DNA of 64,000 nt from Rhodococcus sp. G-MC3 (GTDB lineage: Bacteria; Actinomycetota; Actinomycetes; Mycobacteriales; Mycobacteriaceae), in NCBI RefSeq assembly GCF_030063335.1, contig NZ_JASISW010000007.1:62001-126000 (forward strand), written 5' to 3'. The notes under the pieces are model-generated. The model did not search any database. It had not been told where the DNA came from and saw only the letters and a program-made list of their open reading frames with translations. This document shows positions 54,137 through 63,273 of the stretch, one piece after another. Numbering within the stretch: the stretch's first letter is position 1; each line of letters opens with the position of its first letter. A program made the translations under genes and the position numbers.

Positions 54137-54374
54137 AATGCGCTCTCTCGATTACCGGAGCGTGGTCCCGGCGGAAAATTGTGGGATCGACTAGGCGAGC
54201 GCTGCCCCGAGACGCCGTTCGCACTGTGGTCGAAAAATCCCAACCGCTGGGTTTGTCATTCCCGAGGTTTACACAATCGTTACCATCGGTCAACCGTCGT
54301 AACCGTCTCGCTGAACACCCGCCGAGAAGTCACAAAACGGTCATCCGGATTGGATGACACCTAACAACGACGAA
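54137..54374. other. NRPS upstream region
   Basis: This stretch lies between the phoX terminator and the NRPS start. It holds no gene. On the minus strand it contains a possible promoter (54266-54293). I see no match to the IdeR/DtxR iron box in it. Confidence 0.5.
54266..54293 (-). promoter_or_regulatory. Candidate NRPS promoter
   Basis: On the minus strand TTGACC (plus 54288-54293) is separated by 16 bases from TAAACC (54266-54271). The -35 is good and the -10 lacks the final T. It would give a leader of about 120 bases before the GTG at 54136. Confidence 0.35.
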
Positions 54375-54411
54375 GGCCCGCGCGACCGCCGGTGAGCAGT
54401 TAACGCGGGCC
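54375..54411 (-). terminator. phoX terminator
   Basis: Arms GGCCCGCG and CGCGGGCC form an 8-bp all-GC stem with a 21-base loop just beyond the phoX stop. On the minus strand it is followed by the T-rich run TTCGTCGTTGTTAG. Confidence 0.6.
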
Positions 54412-54427
54412 CGTTCGTCCGGTTCTG

Positions 54428-56470
54428 TCAAGCTTTCCAGACCGCGACCATCGACGGACGTGGCTGCGAATCGCCGCCGTCGGGCCAGTGCGACATGGGG
54501 TTGTCGGCCGATGCCTCGTCGAACTCGCCCGGGTGCTGGACCGATACGACGACCCGTTCGTCCTGCACGATGGGACCACACGTCTCGGCCCCTGCGGGAA
54601 CCGTCAGGAACTGCCGTGTCTCTCCGCGACGCTCGCCGTCGAGGACGACGGCGAACAGTCCGTCGTTGGAATCGAGGGCGTTGCCGTCCGTCGAGATCCA
54701 CAGGTTGCCCTTGGAGTCGAACGCCAGGTTGTCCGGGCAGGAGATCGGGCTGACCTGGGTTTTGTCGAAGCCCCCGTAGTAGGTGTCGGCTTCGCCTGGA
54801 TCCCCCGCGACGATCAGAAGGTTCCAGACGAAGGTGGTACCCGCGTGGTCGTCCTCCAGTTCGAGGATCTGACCGTTCTTGTTCTTGTTGCGAGGGTTGG
54901 CCTCGTCGGCTGCCGCTTTGCCCTCGGTGCCGCGGTTCGTGTTGTTGGTCAGCGCGACGTACACCTTGCCCGTGACCGGGTTCGGCTCGAAGTCCTCGGG
55001 CCGGTCCATCTTCGTGGCACCGACCTTGTCGCCTGCCTGACGGGTGAACACGGCGACCTCCTCCGCGGACATGCCCGGTACGAGTGACTCGCCCTTGCCG
55101 TCCTCGCCGGTACGCAGCAGAGGGATCCACTCGCCTTTGCCTGCGAACTTGCCCGTCGACGGAACTGTTCCGCTGCCATCGATCGCATCGGGTGCGTCAC
55201 CGGTCAGCACCGCGACGTACAGTGTTCCCGCGTCGAGCAGTGTGAGGTTGTGACGCTTGGCCGCCTGCCCGTTGCCGGACATCATCTTTCGGCTCGAGAT
55301 GAACTTGTACATGTAGTCGAAACGCTCGTCGTCACCGCTGTACGCGACGACGGTGCCGTCGTCGGTGACGTAGATCGTCGCCGCCTCATGCTTGAAGCGG
55401 CCGAGCGCGGAGTGCTTGATCGGAGTGGAGTTCGGGTCCCACGGATCGACCTCGACGACGTATCCGAAGCGGTTGACCTCGTTGGGCTCCTGAGCAAGAT
55501 CGAAACGCTTGTCGAAGCGTTCCCACTTGCGATCACTGGCAGCGCCCTCGATGCCGTACCGTGCAAGCCGCTCTGCGGCAACAGGTTCGGTGACCGACTC
55601 GGCGTTGCCGAAGTATTGGTTGATGTTCTCCTCGCCGGAGAGCACGGTGCCCCACGGGGTGAGTCCGCCCGAGCAGTTGTTGAACGTGCCGAATGCCGTA
55701 GCACCGGTCGGGTCCACCGAGGTCTTGAGAAAGTCGCTGCCCGCCGCGGGGCCGGTGATGGTGAACGCCGTTGTACCGGTGATACGACGGTTGTACTGGC
55801 TGAACGCAGGCGTAAGCTTGCCGCTGCCGTTCTCACCGTTCACCTGCAGTACCGAAAGACCATGTGCTGCAAGGGCGATATCGAATTGCTCGCGGGTGGG
55901 ATTCTCGGCGTCGTATCCCTTGAACAGGAATGGTTCGGTGGTGTACTCGTGGTTGACCACCAGGAGGTAGGAGTTGTTGCTGCCTTCCATCGGCAGCAGG
56001 CCGGCGAAGTCGTTGTTGAAACCGAACTGCTTCGCCTGCGCCGCAGCGGTCTGGTTGTCGAAGTCGAATGCCGGTGCACCCTCGACCACCGGGTCGCCCC
56101 AGCGGACGACGACAGCCTGCTCGTAGCCCTCGGGAACTACGACGGCGTCTTCGGTGTTCGGTGCCACCGCAGTGAAGTCGACACCGTCCACCGGCGGAGT
56201 CGTCGTGGCGCCTGCAGAGCCGGTGGCTGCCGGCTCGTCGGTACTGCACGCGGCGAGAACGCTGCCCGCCCCGACCGCGACCACGGCCATCGCGCCACCG
56301 CGGAGCACTCCGCGCCTCGTCATCGCAGTCTTGACGACGTCGCCGAAGTACTGGCCCTTCGAGGTGTTGGGAACCGCGTGGAAGCACGCATCGCCGCATT
56401 TGTACTTGCAGGTCATATTCGAGCGCGAGGAACTTCCGTCGTGCGTCGTCAGGATCGGGAGAAGCTTCAT
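54428..56470 (-). CDS. phoX: PhoX-type alkaline phosphatase (DUF839), Tat-exported
   Basis: This protein of about 680 residues has a Tat-type signal (TRRGVLRGGAMAVVAVG) ending in a lipobox-like LAAC, about 65 residues in. A cysteine-bearing leader CKYKCGDACFH precedes it. The DUF839 beta-propeller follows, with LVVNHEYTTEPFLF, NCSGGLTPWGTVLSGEENINQYF, RFKHEAATIY and CPDNLAFDSKGNLWISTDG. PhoX enzymes are calcium- and iron-dependent phosphomonoesterases that recover phosphate outside the cell. The ATG at 56470 is preferred over a TTG at 56482. It lies downstream of an ABC importer operon, 79 bp away, and is followed by a hairpin terminator. Confidence 0.9.
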   Translation of the reverse strand: MKLLPILTTHDGSSSRSNMTCKYKCGDACFHAVPNTSKGQYFGDVVKTAMTRRGVLRGGAMAVVAVGAGSVLAACSTDEPAATGSAGATTTPPVDGVDFTAVAPNTEDAVVVPEGYEQAVVVRWGDPVVEGAPAFDFDNQTAAAQAKQFGFNNDFAGLLPMEGSNNSYLLVVNHEYTTEPFLFKGYDAENPTREQFDIALAAHGLSVLQVNGENGSGKLTPAFSQYNRRITGTTAFTITGPAAGSDFLKTSVDPTGATAFGTFNNCSGGLTPWGTVLSGEENINQYFGNAESVTEPVAAERLARYGIEGAASDRKWERFDKRFDLAQEPNEVNRFGYVVEVDPWDPNSTPIKHSALGRFKHEAATIYVTDDGTVVAYSGDDERFDYMYKFISSRKMMSGNGQAAKRHNLTLLDAGTLYVAVLTGDAPDAIDGSGTVPSTGKFAGKGEWIPLLRTGEDGKGESLVPGMSAEEVAVFTRQAGDKVGATKMDRPEDFEPNPVTGKVYVALTNNTNRGTEGKAAADEANPRNKNKNGQILELEDDHAGTTFVWNLLIVAGDPGEADTYYGGFDKTQVSPISCPDNLAFDSKGNLWISTDGNALDSNDGLFAVVLDGERRGETRQFLTVPAGAETCGPIVQDERVVVSVQHPGEFDEASADNPMSHWPDGGDSQPRPSMVAVWKA

Positions 56471-56549
56471 GGAACGGCACAATGTCAGTCAAAAGCAAAA
56501 GTAAAGAAACGCTCAGGTGAAGCGCCGGAGAACGAGGATGCCCTAAGTG

Positions 56550-57278
56550 CTACAGCACCTGCGACAGAAAAGTCTTCAAACGATCGGTGTGTGGATCGTC
56601 GAAAAGCTGTTCCGGCGTTCCGGTTTCGACCGCGCTACCGTGGTCCATGAACAACACCTTGTTGGACACCGAACGTGCGAAGCCCATCTCGTGGGTGACG
56701 ACCACCATAGTCATGCCGCCCGAGGCGAGATCTGCCATCAACGCGAGAACACCTTTGACGAGTTCGGGGTCGAGGGCGGACGTGGCCTCGTCGAAGAACA
56801 TGATTTCGGGCTTCATCGCCAGCGCCCGAGCGATCGCGACGCGCTGCTGCTGTCCGCCGGACAGATTGCCCGGCCGCGAATCCGCCTTGTTGGCGAGGCC
56901 GACGAGCTCGAGCTGTTCGAGAGCCGCGGCCTGTGCCTCGTCCTTCGACAGACCCTTGAGTTTGCGTAGTCCGAGCGTGATGTTGTCGACAACGCTCTTG
57001 TGCGGGAACAGGTTGAACTGCTGGAACACCATGCCGATGCGCTGACGCAACTCGTCGGGGTTGTCCTTCAGGACCGACTTGCCGCCCAGGAGGATATCGC
57101 CCTGATCAGGCTCGTGCAGTCGGTTGAGTGCGCGCAGCAACGTGGATTTACCGGATCCGGAGGGCCCGATCACGGTGGTGGTGTTGCCGGCATCGACGTG
57201 GACGTTGACTCCGCGCAGCACCTTGTTGGTACCGAATGCCAGATGAAGATTGGTGCCGGTGAGGGATACGGATGGCAT
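56550..57278 (-). CDS. Polar amino-acid ABC transporter, ATP-binding protein
   Basis: This 242-residue GlnQ-type ATPase has Walker [10 protein letters not shown], the signature [16 protein letters not shown] and Walker [15 protein letters not shown], followed by the H-loop [10 protein letters not shown]. It energises import of a polar amino acid, probably glutamate or glutamine. It starts two bases after the permease stop and is the last gene of the importer operon. Confidence 0.96.
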   Translation of the reverse strand: MPSVSLTGTNLHLAFGTNKVLRGVNVHVDAGNTTTVIGPSGSGKSTLLRALNRLHEPDQGDILLGGKSVLKDNPDELRQRIGMVFQQFNLFPHKSVVDNITLGLRKLKGLSKDEAQAAALEQLELVGLANKADSRPGNLSGGQQQRVAIARALAMKPEIMFFDEATSALDPELVKGVLALMADLASGGMTMVVVTHEMGFARSVSNKVLFMDHGSAVETGTPEQLFDDPHTDRLKTFLSQVL

Positions 57279-57280
57279 GT

Positions 57281-58042
57281 CTACCTCTCCACCACGATGG
57301 ACGCCTCGACTGGATCGAGGGTTCCCGAGGTGTCGGCTTTGCCGGAGCGCAGCCGTTTGTCGATGAAGTTGACGAGGTGCGTGAGCGGGATCGTCAGGAT
57401 CAGATAGAAGACACCTGCGGCGAGCAACGGCGACAGGTTGCCGGTCTGCGCGGCCGTGTCCTGTCCGACTCGAAACAGCTCACGCTGCGACGCCAGCAAA
57501 CCGAGGAAGTAGATCAGCGAGCTGTCCTTGATCAGCGAAATGAACTGATTCACGATGGCAGGCAGCACCCGCCGGATGCCTTGCGGAACGACGACGAGAG
57601 TCATCGACTTCCGATAGCTGAAACCGAGAGCACGCGAGGCTTCCATCTGGCCGGTGTCGACACTCTGGATGCCGGAGCGAAAGATCTCGCCGAAATAGGC
57701 CGCTGCCATCAACGACAGTGCGGCTATCCCCAGCGGGAATGGGTTACGGCTGCCGGTCAGTTGGGTCAGTGTCGGTCCGAAACCGAGACCGATGATCAGG
57801 ATGACGACGGCGGCCGGCAGTCCGCGAAAGATATCTGTGTAGATCCTGGCGGGCCACCGGAGCCAGCGGGTGCCGGAAATACCGGCAACCGCCAATCCGA
57901 GACCGATCACCGTACCGATGACTCCGGATGATGCAGCCAGAATCAGGGTGTTCGGCAATCCGACAGTGATCAGCTTGGGGACCGTTTCACCGATCAATTC
58001 CCAGTTGAAGAACGTGTCGTACAGATTCGACAATGTGCTCAT
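57281..58042 (-). CDS. Polar amino-acid ABC transporter, permease
   Basis: This 253-residue HisM/GlnP-type permease has about five membrane helices. The conserved cytoplasmic coupling loop reads [44 protein letters not shown]. It lies 18 bases downstream of the binding-protein gene and two bases upstream of the ATPase gene. A single permease gene implies a homodimeric channel. Confidence 0.95.
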   Translation of the reverse strand: MSTLSNLYDTFFNWELIGETVPKLITVGLPNTLILAASSGVIGTVIGLGLAVAGISGTRWLRWPARIYTDIFRGLPAAVVILIIGLGFGPTLTQLTGSRNPFPLGIAALSLMAAAYFGEIFRSGIQSVDTGQMEASRALGFSYRKSMTLVVVPQGIRRVLPAIVNQFISLIKDSSLIYFLGLLASQRELFRVGQDTAAQTGNLSPLLAAGVFYLILTIPLTHLVNFIDKRLRSGKADTSGTLDPVEASIVVER

Positions 58043-58060
58043 TTTTTTCGAGAACTCAGA

Positions 58061-58999
58061 TCAGCTTGCAGGCAGAACGGAAGCCTTGCTGCCCGGCTTC
58101 CAGTCGGCTGGAACCTCGCGGTCCGGGTACCACTCCTTCTCTAGGGTGTTCCACGTTCCGTCGGCGACCACGGCGTCGAGACCGGAGTTCAGTGCGTCGA
58201 TCAACGGCTGGTTGTCCTTCGCGATTGCGAACGCCGTGAAGTTGGTCGTGTTGATCGTCTTCTCGAGGATGGCGACGCCGTCCTCTGCCTTGACCTGGCC
58301 CGAAGCCTGCTGCGACGGTGCGACCCATGCGTCGATCTGGCCGGACTTCACGTTGGCGTACGCGGTGTTGTAGTCCGGGAACCGAACCGGCTCGATGCCG
58401 AGCGTGTTGGTGACGTAGTCATCCTGGACGGTGCCCTGAACTACGCCGACGCGCTGCTGGGCGTCGAGGTCCGCGATGGTCTTGACCGCGTAATCGTCCT
58501 TCGCGACGAGCGCCATCTCACCGAAGTCGTATCCGTTGGTGAAACCGACGGTCTGGCGGCGAGCGTCCGTAGTCGAGATGGACGAGGAACCGGCGTCGTA
58601 CACCTTGTTGTTGACAGCGGCAAGCAGGCCGGAGAACTCGGTTGCCGAGAACTCGACGGTGAGATCGAGTTTGGCTGCCACGGCCTTCAACAGTTCGTTG
58701 TCGAATCCGGTGAAGTTGCCTGCATCGTCGATGAAGATGTTCGGCGGGGCGTCGGACAGTGTGCCTACGTACAGGGTGCCCGGTTTGATCAGGCCGAGCT
58801 TCGAGGTGTCGATCTGGTCGACCGGGGCCACGTCGGCGGTCGTGTACTTGTCGAGGGAGGCCTGGTCCGAGCCGGCGAGGGCGTTCTCGCCCGTGCCACC
58901 GGAGCTGTTGTCGCTGGAGCAGGCGACGGCCCCGAGCGTGAGTGCGAGCGTCGCAGCCACGGCTGCGATGACACGGCCGCGTGTACGTCGACTGTTCAA
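58061..58999 (-). CDS. Polar amino-acid ABC transporter, substrate-binding lipoprotein
   Basis: This lipoprotein of about 312 residues starts at a TTG at 58999 with AAGGAG seven bases upstream. A longer frame from 59065 would bury the signal. The signal peptide (RRTRGRVIAAVAATLALTLGAVAC) ends in a lipobox cysteine. The SBP_bac_3 fold shows TLYVGTLSDAPPNIFIDDAGNFTGFDNELLKAVAAKLDLTVEF and VGVVQGTVQDDYV. It captures a polar amino acid outside the membrane. It is the first gene of the three-gene operon. Confidence 0.94.
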   Translation of the reverse strand: MNSRRTRGRVIAAVAATLALTLGAVACSSDNSSGGTGENALAGSDQASLDKYTTADVAPVDQIDTSKLGLIKPGTLYVGTLSDAPPNIFIDDAGNFTGFDNELLKAVAAKLDLTVEFSATEFSGLLAAVNNKVYDAGSSSISTTDARRQTVGFTNGYDFGEMALVAKDDYAVKTIADLDAQQRVGVVQGTVQDDYVTNTLGIEPVRFPDYNTAYANVKSGQIDAWVAPSQQASGQVKAEDGVAILEKTINTTNFTAFAIAKDNQPLIDALNSGLDAVVADGTWNTLEKEWYPDREVPADWKPGSKASVLPAS

Positions 59000-59357
59000 G
59001 AGTGAACTCCTTGTTGTGCGGGGCGAGCTATTCGGATCAAAGGCCTCTGAGGCTAGCGCGGTCATGCCGCGGCCCGGAAGTCAGATTGCGGTTGTGTTAA
59101 CCACCTCTCATTGCCTGGTATTCCCGCTTAGTAGATTTCGCGAGGGCACGACCGGAATCATGTCCGTAATCTTGTTGTACAAGGACAGGATTGGCGCTAT
59201 CGCTCCTGGCTCGATCGCTTCGGCGGTCCATCTCGTCTCAGAATTTCTCGTTCTGCTTCGCTCGCCGCCGAGAAGGCGTGCATTGTTGTTTCGGTCATGG
59301 CCGTAGCGTGCACGCGTTGCTTAGATTTCGGCACCTATATTTGCCGAAAGGGCAAAA
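59000..59357. other. Intergenic region upstream of the ABC importer operon
   Basis: This stretch has no supported gene. It contains the palindrome CTTGTTGTACAAG (59171-59183) and a short inverted repeat GGTT-GTGTT-AACC (59090-59102) upstream of the importer. Either could be an operator; I do not recognise the regulator. Confidence 0.4.
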
Positions 59358-60131
59358 TCATGCGGTGGAGTTGCGCCATGCGATGGCCGCCTTCAGTTCG
59401 GTGAGGTCGAAGTCGGGGCCGCCGGTTCCGACGGTGAACAGCGTGGCGCCGGCGTCGACGAATCCCTGAGCTTTATCAGCTCCTGGCCACGCAACCGAAC
59501 GTGCAATAACGGACGCGTCGCGCCCCACGGTCTCTCCGTGCTCCGCCAGGATGCCGGACTTGCGCTTCAGTTCGTCGAGGTCTGCGAAGCTGTGCCAGAT
59601 GTGCGCGTACTCGGCAACCATCTTGAGGGTCTTCTTCTCCCCGCCTCCTCCGATGAGGATCGGAATCTCACGTGTCGGTGAGGGATTGCCGACCGCGAGG
59701 CGGTTCTTGATGCGAGCGAGGTTGTCCTTCAACAAGTTCAGACGCGAACCGGCGGTACCGAAGTCGTAGCCGAAGTTGTCGTAGTCCTTCTGGTTCCATC
59801 CACCACCGATGCCGAGAATCAGCCGACCGCCGCTCATGTGGTCGACGGTGCGCGCCATATCGGCGAGAAGGTCCGGGTTTCGATAGCCACCACCGGTGAC
59901 CAGCGCGCCGATCTCGACGTTCGAGGTCTGCTCTGCCCAGGCGCCGAGCATGGTCCAGCACTCGAAATGCTCGCCGTCGAGATCTCCGTACAGCGGATAG
60001 AAGTGGTCCCAGTTGAACACGATGTCCACTCCGGCATCCTCGGATCGCAGTACCGCGTCGCGGATCAAGCCGTAGTCAGGGGCATGCTGGGGCTGTAGTT
60101 GAACTCCGATTCGTATCGTCATGCCTTCCAT
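59358..60131 (-). CDS. LLM-class F420-dependent oxidoreductase
   Basis: This 257-residue luciferase-like TIM-barrel protein has GVQLQPQHAPDYGLIRDAVLRSEDAGVDIVFNWDHF, the GALVTGGGYRNPDLLADMARTVDHMSGGRLILGIGGGWNQKDYDNFGYDFG core and IPILIGGGGEKKTLKMVAEYAHIWH. Enzymes of this type in Mycobacteriales use F420H2, occasionally FMN. The substrate is unknown. The ATG at 60131 has AGGGG five bases upstream. It starts eight bases after the stop of the metallohydrolase gene, so the two form an operon. Confidence 0.92.
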   Translation of the reverse strand: MEGMTIRIGVQLQPQHAPDYGLIRDAVLRSEDAGVDIVFNWDHFYPLYGDLDGEHFECWTMLGAWAEQTSNVEIGALVTGGGYRNPDLLADMARTVDHMSGGRLILGIGGGWNQKDYDNFGYDFGTAGSRLNLLKDNLARIKNRLAVGNPSPTREIPILIGGGGEKKTLKMVAEYAHIWHSFADLDELKRKSGILAEHGETVGRDASVIARSVAWPGADKAQGFVDAGATLFTVGTGGPDFDLTELKAAIAWRNSTA

Positions 60132-60139
60132 GATGCCCC

Positions 60140-60691
60140 TCACCCGATTTTCACGCCCGTCTCCAGCATCGTCGTGCGCAGCAGGAATCCGGCTTCCTGT
60201 CCGATGATCTCGCCGACCAGTGTCACGAACCGGTCGACGAATTCGCCACCGTGCGAGGGTGTGTCCGATTGTTCCGGCTGAAAATGATGAGCCAGCTCGT
60301 GCAGAACGACGAGTTCCCGTAGCGCCCACGCCTCGTTGTGGCGATGCATCGGTACCGCGATGGTGTGCGTGTCTCGTTCGTAGTGCGATGCGCCCGCTCC
60401 CGAACGTTCACGGACATGTACGACGGTGCCCGCATGTGGCCATGTCTCGCGAATCCAGTTCAGCTCGAGGATGGCGTCGACGTAGCCCTGTATCGAATCG
60501 AGGGAGGCGAACTTCCGCTCGATCGGCAGTGTGATCGCCGAGCCGAGGATCTCCACGGTGCGTAGGTTGCGCTCATCGGCACGGTCGAAGATGACACGGA
60601 CCATCGTTTCGGCCTCGTACACCTTGGAGCGTTGTGAGTCCCTGTTCTTCACCGCCGCCAGAGTAGTTGGGGCATACGACAGATGTGTCAC
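60140..60691 (-). CDS. TIGR04338-type putative metallohydrolase
   Basis: This 183-residue cytoplasmic protein has a zinc-metalloprotease HExxH motif in VVLHELAHHFQPEQSDTPSHGGEFVDRF, with a downstream histidine/glutamate that could complete the site. It belongs to a small actinobacterial family of putative metallohydrolases near F420-type oxidoreductase genes. Activity is undemonstrated. It uses a GTG start and is divergent from the HNH gene. Confidence 0.82.
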   Translation of the reverse strand: MTHLSYAPTTLAAVKNRDSQRSKVYEAETMVRVIFDRADERNLRTVEILGSAITLPIERKFASLDSIQGYVDAILELNWIRETWPHAGTVVHVRERSGAGASHYERDTHTIAVPMHRHNEAWALRELVVLHELAHHFQPEQSDTPSHGGEFVDRFVTLVGEIIGQEAGFLLRTTMLETGVKIG

Positions 60692-60711
60692 CGGCGCCGA
60701 ATTCCCTACTG

Positions 60712-60744
60712 GGGGTTCGTTTGTGGAGGAAGGGGTTCGTTTGT
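60712..60744. repeat. 13-bp direct repeats upstream of the HNH gene
   Basis: GGGGTTCGTTTGT occurs at 60712-60724 and 60732-60744, exactly 20 bp apart start to start. The second copy can also pair with a following CCCCT (60749-60753). They lie between the divergent metallohydrolase and HNH genes. Confidence 0.75.
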
Positions 60745-60781
60745 CAGACCCCTAGACAGCAGCGCTTCCAGAGCACTATTC

Positions 60782-60797
60782 TCGAACACATGTTCGA
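60782..60797. promoter_or_regulatory. LexA-binding SOS box
   Basis: TCGAAC-ACAT-GTTCGA is a perfect match to the mycobacterial-type SOS box TCGAAC-N4-GTTCGA. It overlaps the ATG (60790) of the HNH gene, so bound LexA would block initiation directly. Confidence 0.88.
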
Positions 60798-63057
60798 CTA
60801 CGGGGATTCAGCAGCGACAGTCGCACGCCTGGCGATCACCGACATCCACCACAGCTGGGACTACCACCAGAACTGGGACAGCGACACCACCGTCGCCGGA
60901 CTCCTCGGCGTCCTACACCGCGACCGCATCACCGAAAACACCCAACGCGCCCGCATCATCGAATCCATCGCCGACATCCTCGACATCCGCACCATCGACA
61001 CCGAAGACACCGAAGACGACCCCGCCGAAGCACACCGCGAAGCGCTCTGCGAAACCGCCGCCGCCCTCGGAGTCTCCCTCACCGTCGCCCGCCAGATGCT
61101 CACCGTCGCCGACACCCTCACCCGGCTACCACTGACCGCGATCCGCTTCGTCTGCGGCACCCTCGACTGGGCCCACCTCACCGTCATCACCGACATCCTC
61201 GCCGCCGCCCCCGACCACGTCATCACCGCCATCGAACACCACGCCCTCGCCGCCGCCGAACGCTACAACCCCCGATCCCTACGCACCCGAATCTGGCACC
61301 ACTGGACACGCCAGGACCCCGACAGCGCCGCGCAAGCCCACACCGCCGCGAAGAAACGCGACTCCGGCGTCACCATCGACCCCGCCGATCACGGCATGGC
61401 AGTACTGACCGCGCGCATGAGCGATCTCCACGGCGCCGAAGTCGACGCCCTGATCACCGAGATCGCCGCCACCGTCTGCCCGAAAGACCCCCGAACAGCC
61501 AAACAACTCCGCCTCGACGGCCTCCTCGCCCTCATCCACGGTGAACACGCCCTCGAATGCCACTGCACCCCCGGCCCCGAAAACCCAGAATGCCCCGTCG
61601 CCGGCGATGCCGACACCAACCCACCCCGCCGCGGGCATCTACTGCAAATCCTGATCACCGTCGAAGCGCTCCTCGGCTTGACCACCGAACCGGCCACCCT
61701 CGCCGACGGCACACCCCTGGACCCCGCCCTCGTAGCCATGATCGCCGCCGACGCCCGCTGGCAAGCACTGCTCACCGAACTCGTCACCGTCCTCCACACC
61801 ACCCAAGACGAAGCAGCAGCAGACAGTGCGCCGGCAGACAGTGCACCGGAACACAGTGCACCGGAACATAGCGCACCGGAAAGTAATGCAGCACCGTCCA
61901 ACCCAGCCCGATCCGGAGCGCCGATACCGCCCTCTGCTCCCAGCGGCACCACAGCGCCCAATCCCGCCGCTGAACCCAATCCCGCCGCTGAACCCAGTCC
62001 CGCCGCTGAACCCAGCGGCACCACAACTGAGCCCGCCGCCCACCCGACGCCAGAGACCGCACCTGCGACCACGTCGGCACGCGAGAGCGCAAGCCCTGCA
62101 GCGGAAACGAGCTCCGCCCAACCGGCAGTTCCAGCCGCAGCGGAAGAGCCACCACTCTCGACAGACCCTGCCTCACCGTCCAACGAGCCAGCATCCCCCG
62201 GTCTGTGGTGCCCGGCGTCACCTACTGCGCTCACACCGCCCACTGACCCACCGGCACCGACCGGCGCTGCGCCTGCCGACCCGCCGACGCCGCCGGTCGC
62301 CCTCCTGCGGATCCTCGGCCGCGGACGGATTCGCCCCGCCGCCGCGCTTCCCGAATCGAACTTCGGCAGACCAGCAGCCTCCACCTCAGGGCAGGACTCT
62401 GCCCTGAGCCAGTACATCGCAGCCCTCCTCGCCCAGTACCGCACCGACCCCGCCGCCGGGATCCTCGACGCCGCCGGGCACGGCGGCCTCAGCGCACCAC
62501 CACCCGGCGCCCTCACCTACACACCATCCGCAGCGACAGCAGCACTCGTACGCACCGCCTACCGCACCTGCACCTTCGCGAACTGCGAGATCCCCTCCGC
62601 GCGCTGCCAACTCGACCACATCGTCCCCTTCGACCACCACAACCCGTCAGCAGGCGGCTGGAGCATCGCCTCGAACCTGCACCCCGTCTGCACCTGCCAC
62701 CACCAAGCGAAAACCACCAAAACCTGGCACACCGTCATGCACTTGAACGGGGTGATCATCTGGACCAGCAACACCGGCCACGTCCACATCACCGTCCCCG
62801 ACTTCGCCCCACCCGCTACGGTCACACCCCGCCGCCGACCCGGGCCCGCCCAAGAGTTCGATCCCACCGCGAAAACCTGGTGGGAAAACAACATGACCGC
62901 CCACCGCACACCACCGACCGCCGCCGAGGAACGCGCCGCCGACACCGACATCGCCCGCAACCGAATCCGCCGAATCAGACGCAAATTTCGGCAGCACAAA
63001 GCCATCCAACGACTACGACAACGCTACGCAGACGACCTAGAACCCCCACCCTTCTGA
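60790..63057 (+). CDS. DUF222/HNH endonuclease domain protein (13E12 repeat family)
   Basis: This 755-residue protein has an N-terminal DUF222 helical region (about 60-330) and a long Pro/Ala/Ser-rich low-complexity linker (about 340-510), including three 18-bp tandem units (61957-62010) encoding PNPAAE-type repeats. A C-terminal HNH nuclease domain follows (about 590-640), with CTFANCEIPSARCQLDHIVPFD, the asparagine in SNLHPVC and the following HH. It belongs to the 13E12 family found in many copies in Mycobacteriales. An SOS box overlaps the ATG at 60790, so expression should rise after DNA damage. Its GC content at third positions looks very high. Confidence 0.92.
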   Translation: MFDYGDSAATVARLAITDIHHSWDYHQNWDSDTTVAGLLGVLHRDRITENTQRARIIESIADILDIRTIDTEDTEDDPAEAHREALCETAAALGVSLTVARQMLTVADTLTRLPLTAIRFVCGTLDWAHLTVITDILAAAPDHVITAIEHHALAAAERYNPRSLRTRIWHHWTRQDPDSAAQAHTAAKKRDSGVTIDPADHGMAVLTARMSDLHGAEVDALITEIAATVCPKDPRTAKQLRLDGLLALIHGEHALECHCTPGPENPECPVAGDADTNPPRRGHLLQILITVEALLGLTTEPATLADGTPLDPALVAMIAADARWQALLTELVTVLHTTQDEAAADSAPADSAPEHSAPEHSAPESNAAPSNPARSGAPIPPSAPSGTTAPNPAAEPNPAAEPSPAAEPSGTTTEPAAHPTPETAPATTSARESASPAAETSSAQPAVPAAAEEPPLSTDPASPSNEPASPGLWCPASPTALTPPTDPPAPTGAAPADPPTPPVALLRILGRGRIRPAAALPESNFGRPAASTSGQDSALSQYIAALLAQYRTDPAAGILDAAGHGGLSAPPPGALTYTPSAATAALVRTAYRTCTFANCEIPSARCQLDHIVPFDHHNPSAGGWSIASNLHPVCTCHHQAKTTKTWHTVMHLNGVIIWTSNTGHVHITVPDFAPPATVTPRRRPGPAQEFDPTAKTWWENNMTAHRTPPTAAEERAADTDIARNRIRRIRRKFRQHKAIQRLRQRYADDLEPPPF

Positions 63058-63273
63058 TGAGGTGCCATCGAACCAGTTTTGCCCGCGTCTCGAGATTGTC
63101 TGGGTCAGGCCTTGCAGCTCAATTCCATGCTGTCATCCTGCTTTGACGGAAAGTTCACCGTCACAGAACCGTTCGCGGGATCCCGCACATAGTCGAGATA
63201 CGGCATTGTGTCGGGATGGTCTGCGTCGAGGATTTGGAATTCAGCGTAGCCACCGAACCTGGCAGTTCCGTGT

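Noticed and set aside
54137..54374. Iron box upstream of the NRPS
   Set aside because: Looked for because of the EntF-like features. Only scattered TTA/TAAC words are present, with no palindrome resembling the IdeR consensus.
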